Source of the DNA: an uncultured Ruminococcus sp.
Lineage (GTDB): Bacteria; Bacillota; Clostridia; Oscillospirales; Acutalibacteraceae
Direction: 5' to 3'
DNA: 9,310 nt
NCBI GenBank assembly: GCA_902767125.1
Contig: CACXGJ010000183.1
Location: 1-9,310, forward strand
In this document: in pieces, positions 6,161-9,310 of the stretch
Position numbering within the stretch: the stretch's first letter is position 1
Layout: every line of letters begins with the position of its first letter
Notes under the pieces: model-generated
Database searches by the model: none
Told to the model about the DNA's origin: nothing
What the model saw: the letters and a program-made list of their open reading frames with translations, nothing else
Program-made: the position numbers and the translations under genes

Positions 6161-8940
6161 CATCTTTTTATAGCAGTTATTGTCAAGCTGCCCAAATGAC
6201 TTTCAAAAACTTTCGTTTCACCTACATCCATACTGCATGAATTGCCGTTATCACCGTCAACAACACAGATTCCTACACGTTCCTCATTCTTTTTATCCCC
6301 GTTAGGCATTGTAACGGTAACTGTTTTCTTTTCACCGAAGAAGAAAATATTTGTATTATTGTATGTTGCGTTTATATTGCGGTTGGTAAACGTATCATAG
6401 AAGTCATCAAAACAACATATCCAGCTATTCAGTCGTCTCTTGGTTGCATGGTGACTTTCAATATCGACCTGTATCGTACAAGGGATATTTACATTGATAC
6501 AGTTCATCATATTGGCGAATCCACCGATAAATTTATCTATATCTTTGGATTTCTTTTTAAGTTCACCAAGTTTTTTATCTATGGATGTTCTCTGTTCCTG
6601 ATAACTTTCTATATTTTTATTTAAATCATCAATAGAATCGTTCAATTCTTTGGTCTTATTTATGATCTCCTTTTCGGAAAGACCGTTTACAGTGAACGGA
6701 TCATTGGTTTTTCGGGCTGTTTCAATGTTTTCTATGATCTTTTCTATCAATGCTGTTACCGATTTTGATTCAAACGTTTTACCAATCAGAGAATTTTTGA
6801 TTGCATCTTTATTCAATAATTTATTGACAGCATCTATTTCTTTATTCAGGCCGTCATTTTTTGAGAGTGTCTTGAACGTATTGCTGATATTCTTGATTTT
6901 TTCCAATACTGCAAGATTAAATTTGACTATCTGACCATTCAGTTCATTATTCGATTTCTCAATGTCAGAAATATTGACCGTACTTGCATTTTTGGCATAA
7001 ACGACTTTTTTTACAGGAGCGGGAATATCATTATCCTTGCAGAACTTATCCCATTCCGCCTGTTTACTGTTCATTTGCGAGGAGGACGGATTACAGGATA
7101 TAAATGACAATGATTCGTTGCTGCTGAATTTCTTCAGAAGCTCAAGCAAAGAATCTACCGCTTTGTTCCAGTTGTTTACTATATCTTCCGATCTGTGTTT
7201 TTTCTGCTTCCAGTATGCAACTACAACTATCACACACAGCAGCATGATCAAAGACAATGATGCCAAAACCTTCAAAATTGCTTCCATATCTACAATACTC
7301 CCTTCAACATCCAATTTTGTTGTAAGTCCCGTTTCGTCCTGTAATTCTATGCTCGCACTCACAGAGCTGCACTTTTCAGCCTTAACTACAAGCATCTCAT
7401 TCTCAAGGCGAACATCCAGTTTATTATTGTCATTGTACTGATGTACATTGAGCAACCTGATTGATGACAAGGGGGAATCCTTGTCTGTAATATATCCCTC
7501 AAGAGGTATCATGAACTGATACTTCTTTGTATCACCATCTTTTATTGTTTCGGCTTTTATATGACCGTTACTGTATTTTCCGACAGTCTGTGGGGCATAT
7601 GGAACTATCTCATTTTCAGTATCAATATGATACTCCAGATCAATATTATTACCATAGCTTATTTTAAGGTTCACGCTTATCCTGCCAAAATCATTTATAT
7701 CAAACGGTGTACTTGAAACAACTCCATCTTTATTTTCTATTCCCAATTCATATGATTTATGCTCGGAATTTTTGTCGGTGACAGTCAATTCAGCCGATAT
7801 ATTTGCTTTGGAGTCTATATTGACAGGATTATTATTTCCGTCAAAGAACATAAACTCAAGCCTTGCCGAATGACCTTTAAGAAGCTCATCTCCTGTGACA
7901 GGCTCAACCTTGACCGATGCCATAAGTTGAGTATAATATGCTGTCATTATAGTTATATCCTTAAGAGCATTGTTTTTTACAGAAGATACTCTAAAAATCC
8001 ATTCGCCTGCAGGAGGATCATAAACAGTAAGAAATGAGCTTTTCTCATATGTCCATTTTTGTACATCGACCTTTTCGGTGGAATGTATCAGCTCTGTTGT
8101 CAGATCGGAGCCTCTGACATATATCTGAAGATGCCCGACAGCAAGCTCGGGAAGTGTAAAGCTGTATGAATTGTCGGCATCGAGGCTGACAGCACGACAC
8201 TTGACATCTCCTCTTATCAGATAGAACATTTTTATAAATTCATAATAAAGAGAGTCAATATTATCGGGAGATATAGCCACAAGTCTTGTATCAAAACGAT
8301 GACCTCCGTCAAAATAGTTTACAAGCTCATTGAGATAGCTTTCATCATTTCTTCCGTTTATTGACAGACAATACAGGTCTATATCATTTTGTTCAAGCCT
8401 TAAAGCCTGTTCTTTTGTGAGCCTGTTTGCCGCCTCACGATATTTGCTGTCATCGAGGCTGTTTTCGTTTATACCGTCTGAAAGCAATATAACGACCTTT
8501 TTTCTCTCGGAATCCTGATCTTCAAAAATATCCGCTGCAGCCTTGAGACCTTCTCCTATATTTGTATCAATATTATTGGGGTCTTTATCGGTCATGTTGA
8601 GATATTTGAATGAATCACGGTATTCTTCTTCATTTCCGACAGGCTTCAGAGAATATTTTGCATAGACCTTGTCAGCGAAGTAAACGCAGCCTATTCTAAC
8701 ATCAGAACCTACTGCTGAATTGACGGCTGCAATCATAGCCTCATTTCGTTGATCTTGCCTTGGCCATATACTTTTGCTGTTATCGACCACCAATACAACA
8801 TCAAGCCCATTGAATTTATTATCCGAACTCTTTTGAGGCACCGTCATATCATCTGCAAATACAGTCTGACTGTAACCCAACAGTATAACTGCTGCCATGA
8901 TACAGCAAAAAATATGAAGTTCAAAAGCATATTTTTTCAT
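6160..8940 (-). CDS. Membrane-anchored VWA-domain protein with cytoplasmic coiled coil
   Basis: First gene of the operon, 926 aa from the ATG at 8940. An in-frame ATG at 8955 is rejected because GGGAGGGA (8946-8953), the ribosome site, lies between the two ATGs and would be inside the gene. Residues 1-29 form a signal peptide (MKKYAF, hydrophobic core, cut after TVFA). The VWA domain spans about 46-240 with all MIDAS residues: D53-x-S55-x-S57, Thr126 (DTNIGEG) and Asp155 (LLSDG). About 240-545 is beta-rich, with DPPAGEW at 308-314, as in Ig-like domains that follow extracellular VWA domains. One membrane helix (about 558-577) is followed by KQKKHR, placing the C-terminus in the cytoplasm. Residues 659-807 are a long Lys/Glu/Asn-rich coiled-coil region, and about 815-926 form a small beta-rich domain I do not recognise. 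The protein probably binds an outer ligand or metal-dependent partner and relays its state to the GTPase encoded next. The ligand is unknown. Confidence 0.88.
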   Translation of the reverse strand: MKKYAFELHIFCCIMAAVILLGYSQTVFADDMTVPQKSSDNKFNGLDVVLVVDNSKSIWPRQDQRNEAMIAAVNSAVGSDVRIGCVYFADKVYAKYSLKPVGNEEEYRDSFKYLNMTDKDPNNIDTNIGEGLKAAADIFEDQDSERKKVVILLSDGINENSLDDSKYREAANRLTKEQALRLEQNDIDLYCLSINGRNDESYLNELVNYFDGGHRFDTRLVAISPDNIDSLYYEFIKMFYLIRGDVKCRAVSLDADNSYSFTLPELAVGHLQIYVRGSDLTTELIHSTEKVDVQKWTYEKSSFLTVYDPPAGEWIFRVSSVKNNALKDITIMTAYYTQLMASVKVEPVTGDELLKGHSARLEFMFFDGNNNPVNIDSKANISAELTVTDKNSEHKSYELGIENKDGVVSSTPFDINDFGRISVNLKISYGNNIDLEYHIDTENEIVPYAPQTVGKYSNGHIKAETIKDGDTKKYQFMIPLEGYITDKDSPLSSIRLLNVHQYNDNNKLDVRLENEMLVVKAEKCSSVSASIELQDETGLTTKLDVEGSIVDMEAILKVLASLSLIMLLCVIVVVAYWKQKKHRSEDIVNNWNKAVDSLLELLKKFSSNESLSFISCNPSSSQMNSKQAEWDKFCKDNDIPAPVKKVVYAKNASTVNISDIEKSNNELNGQIVKFNLAVLEKIKNISNTFKTLSKNDGLNKEIDAVNKLLNKDAIKNSLIGKTFESKSVTALIEKIIENIETARKTNDPFTVNGLSEKEIINKTKELNDSIDDLNKNIESYQEQRTSIDKKLGELKKKSKDIDKFIGGFANMMNCINVNIPCTIQVDIESHHATKRRLNSWICCFDDFYDTFTNRNINATYNNTNIFFFGEKKTVTVTMPNGDKKNEERVGICVVDGDNGNSCSMDVGETKVFESHLGSLTITAIKR

Positions 8941-8945
8941 ACAAA

Positions 8946-8953
8946 TCCCTCCC
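8946..8953 (-). promoter_or_regulatory. Ribosome binding site (GGGAGGGA) that fixes the VWA gene start
   Basis: The core GGAGG (8948-8952) lies 7 bases before the ATG at 8940. The upstream in-frame ATG at 8955 overlaps this site and has only an A/T run before it, so it is unlikely to be used. Starting at 8940 also gives a normal MKK-type signal peptide. Confidence 0.88.
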
Positions 8954-8955
8954 AT

Positions 8956-9087
8956 ATAAAAAAAATAATATAAATATTCTACAAAAAAAAATAATATATG
9001 TCAAGATTATATACAAAAACACTTTCAAAAATCACATAAATTTTTGAGATTCGGAACATTTGTCATTTTACATTATACTTGATATAT
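8956..9087. other. Gene-free leader between the upstream terminator and the operon
   Basis: A 132-base, very AT-rich spacer. It holds the operon promoter and an extra TATAAT on the minus strand at 9006-9011 that lacks a matching -35 element. No small gene, riboswitch-like fold or second terminator is visible, so the operon appears to be its own transcription unit. Confidence 0.6.
8976..9004 (-). promoter_or_regulatory. Vegetative (SigA-type) promoter of the three-gene operon
   Basis: On the minus strand a perfect -35 TTGACA (8999-9004) is followed by a 17-base spacer and a -10 TAGAAT (8976-8981), five of six matches to consensus. The expected start of transcription is near 8968-8970, giving a leader of about 30 bases. 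The spacer contains an eight-T run. It is the only good promoter seen ahead of the operon, and the quality suggests constitutive expression unless a repressor acts. I see no clear operator palindrome. Confidence 0.8.
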
Positions 9088-9129
9088 AAAAAAAATTCCA
9101 TCCTGTTTTGTTTCAGGATGGAATTTTTT
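9088..9129 (-). terminator. Rho-independent terminator of the right-edge gene
   Basis: A perfect 16-base-pair stem (9090-9105 with 9114-9129), core TTCCATCCTG with CAGGATGGAA, encloses the 8-base loop ttttgttt. On the minus strand the stem is followed by a T run (complement of the A run 9088-9095). It lies 7 bases after the stop of the right-edge gene and insulates the operon from read-through. The A and T flanks make it potentially bidirectional. Confidence 0.93.
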
Positions 9130-9135
9130 ATGCTT

Positions 9136-9310
9136 TTACTTGACAGTCACAGAAAAATATTTCTTTTCGATAGTGCCTGTACTGTCCTTGACCTTGATAC
9201 AAACATCATAATCGGTGGCATTGGCAGGCTTTATTGATACAGTTGTATTTTCAGAGAAATTCTGTTTTGTAGTCCATTTTGTATCAGAAACTTTCTTGTA
9301 AACCATCTGA
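9136..9310 (-). CDS. Exported repeat protein with Ig-like/Y_Y_Y-type domain, C-terminal fragment
   Basis: An open frame enters from the right edge and ends at TAA (9136-9138), leaving 57 complete codons and no start. The peptide has a beta-sandwich pattern: VYKKVSDTKWTTKQNFSE, then TVSIKPANATDYDVCIKVKD, ending KKYFSVTVK. The order Y-x-K...W-T-x...KP...YD-x-x-I-x-V-K-D...T-V matches the last repeat of triple-tyrosine (Y_Y_Y) or Ig-like modules often found in tandem in secreted proteins of Ruminococcus and relatives. Such modules serve as spacers or binding units on surface proteins; the functional part is upstream of the window. It ends in its own terminator, so it does not belong to the VWA-GTPase operon. 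A fibronectin-III-like assignment is also possible. Confidence 0.8.
   Translation of the reverse strand, partial: QMVYKKVSDTKWTTKQNFSENTTVSIKPANATDYDVCIKVKDSTGTIEKKYFSVTVK

Noticed and set aside
7037..7441. Plus-strand open frame of 134 codons
   Set aside because: Antisense to the membrane-helix region of the VWA gene; Ser/Phe-rich shadow without start signals.
8941..8955. Alternative VWA start five codons upstream (ATG at 8955)
   Set aside because: The ribosome binding site GGGAGGGA would fall inside the gene and no other site precedes this ATG; it would also add MGGIC before a standard signal peptide.
9006..9011. Second TATAAT on the minus strand upstream of the operon
   Set aside because: No acceptable -35 element at 16-18 bases and no exact TGn extension; the TTGACA/TAGAAT pair next to it is far better.

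Overview
The window looks like an accessory region of a low-GC Gram-positive gut or rumen bacterium, most likely a Clostridia member of the Ruminococcus/Oscillospiraceae type. The reasons are AT-rich DNA with strong AGGAGG-type ribosome sites, a textbook TTGACA/TAGAAT promoter, and at the right edge the tail of an exported protein with the Tyr-rich Ig-like repeat common in Ruminococcus surface proteins. The genus is an inference from style, not proof. All recognisable genes read on the minus strand, so transcription runs from right to left.

Layout from upstream (right) to downstream (left): (1) 9136-9310, C-terminal end of an Ig-like/Y_Y_Y-type repeat protein, closed by a strong intrinsic terminator (9088-9129). 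(2) 8956-9087, a gene-free leader with the operon promoter. (3) A tight three-gene operon: 6160-8940, a membrane-anchored von Willebrand A (VWA) protein of 926 aa; 4513-6147, a zinc-ribbon plus P-loop GTPase of 544 aa with the layout of the DO-GTPase2 family; 228-4490, a 1420-aa protein without obvious catalytic motifs, probably a divergent GTPase-associated protein of the GAP1 kind. The intergenic gaps are 12 and 22 bases, each with its own Shine-Dalgarno, and the first overlaps the preceding stop codon. (4) 1-120, the first 40 codons of an IS200/IS605-type TnpB (OrfB), with its AT-rich leader at 121-227. The IS lies directly downstream of the operon in the same orientation.

Working model (inference): the VWA protein has a signal peptide, an extracellular VWA domain with a complete MIDAS metal site, beta-rich outer domains, one membrane helix (about residues 558-577) and about 350 cytoplasmic residues made of a long coiled coil and a small C-terminal domain. 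It would detect or bind something outside the cell and pass the signal to the cytoplasmic GTPase, which in turn controls the very large partner protein. VWA, GTPase and GAP1-type proteins are known parts of the NTP-dependent conflict (immunity/self-recognition) systems described computationally by the Aravind group. A membrane-spanning version with an external sensor would be a less explored form and is the most interesting content here.

A perfect AGGAGG just after the stop of the third gene has no start codon behind it, next to the IS leader. This hints that the operon once continued and was interrupted by the IS. No RNA genes or CRISPR arrays were seen.
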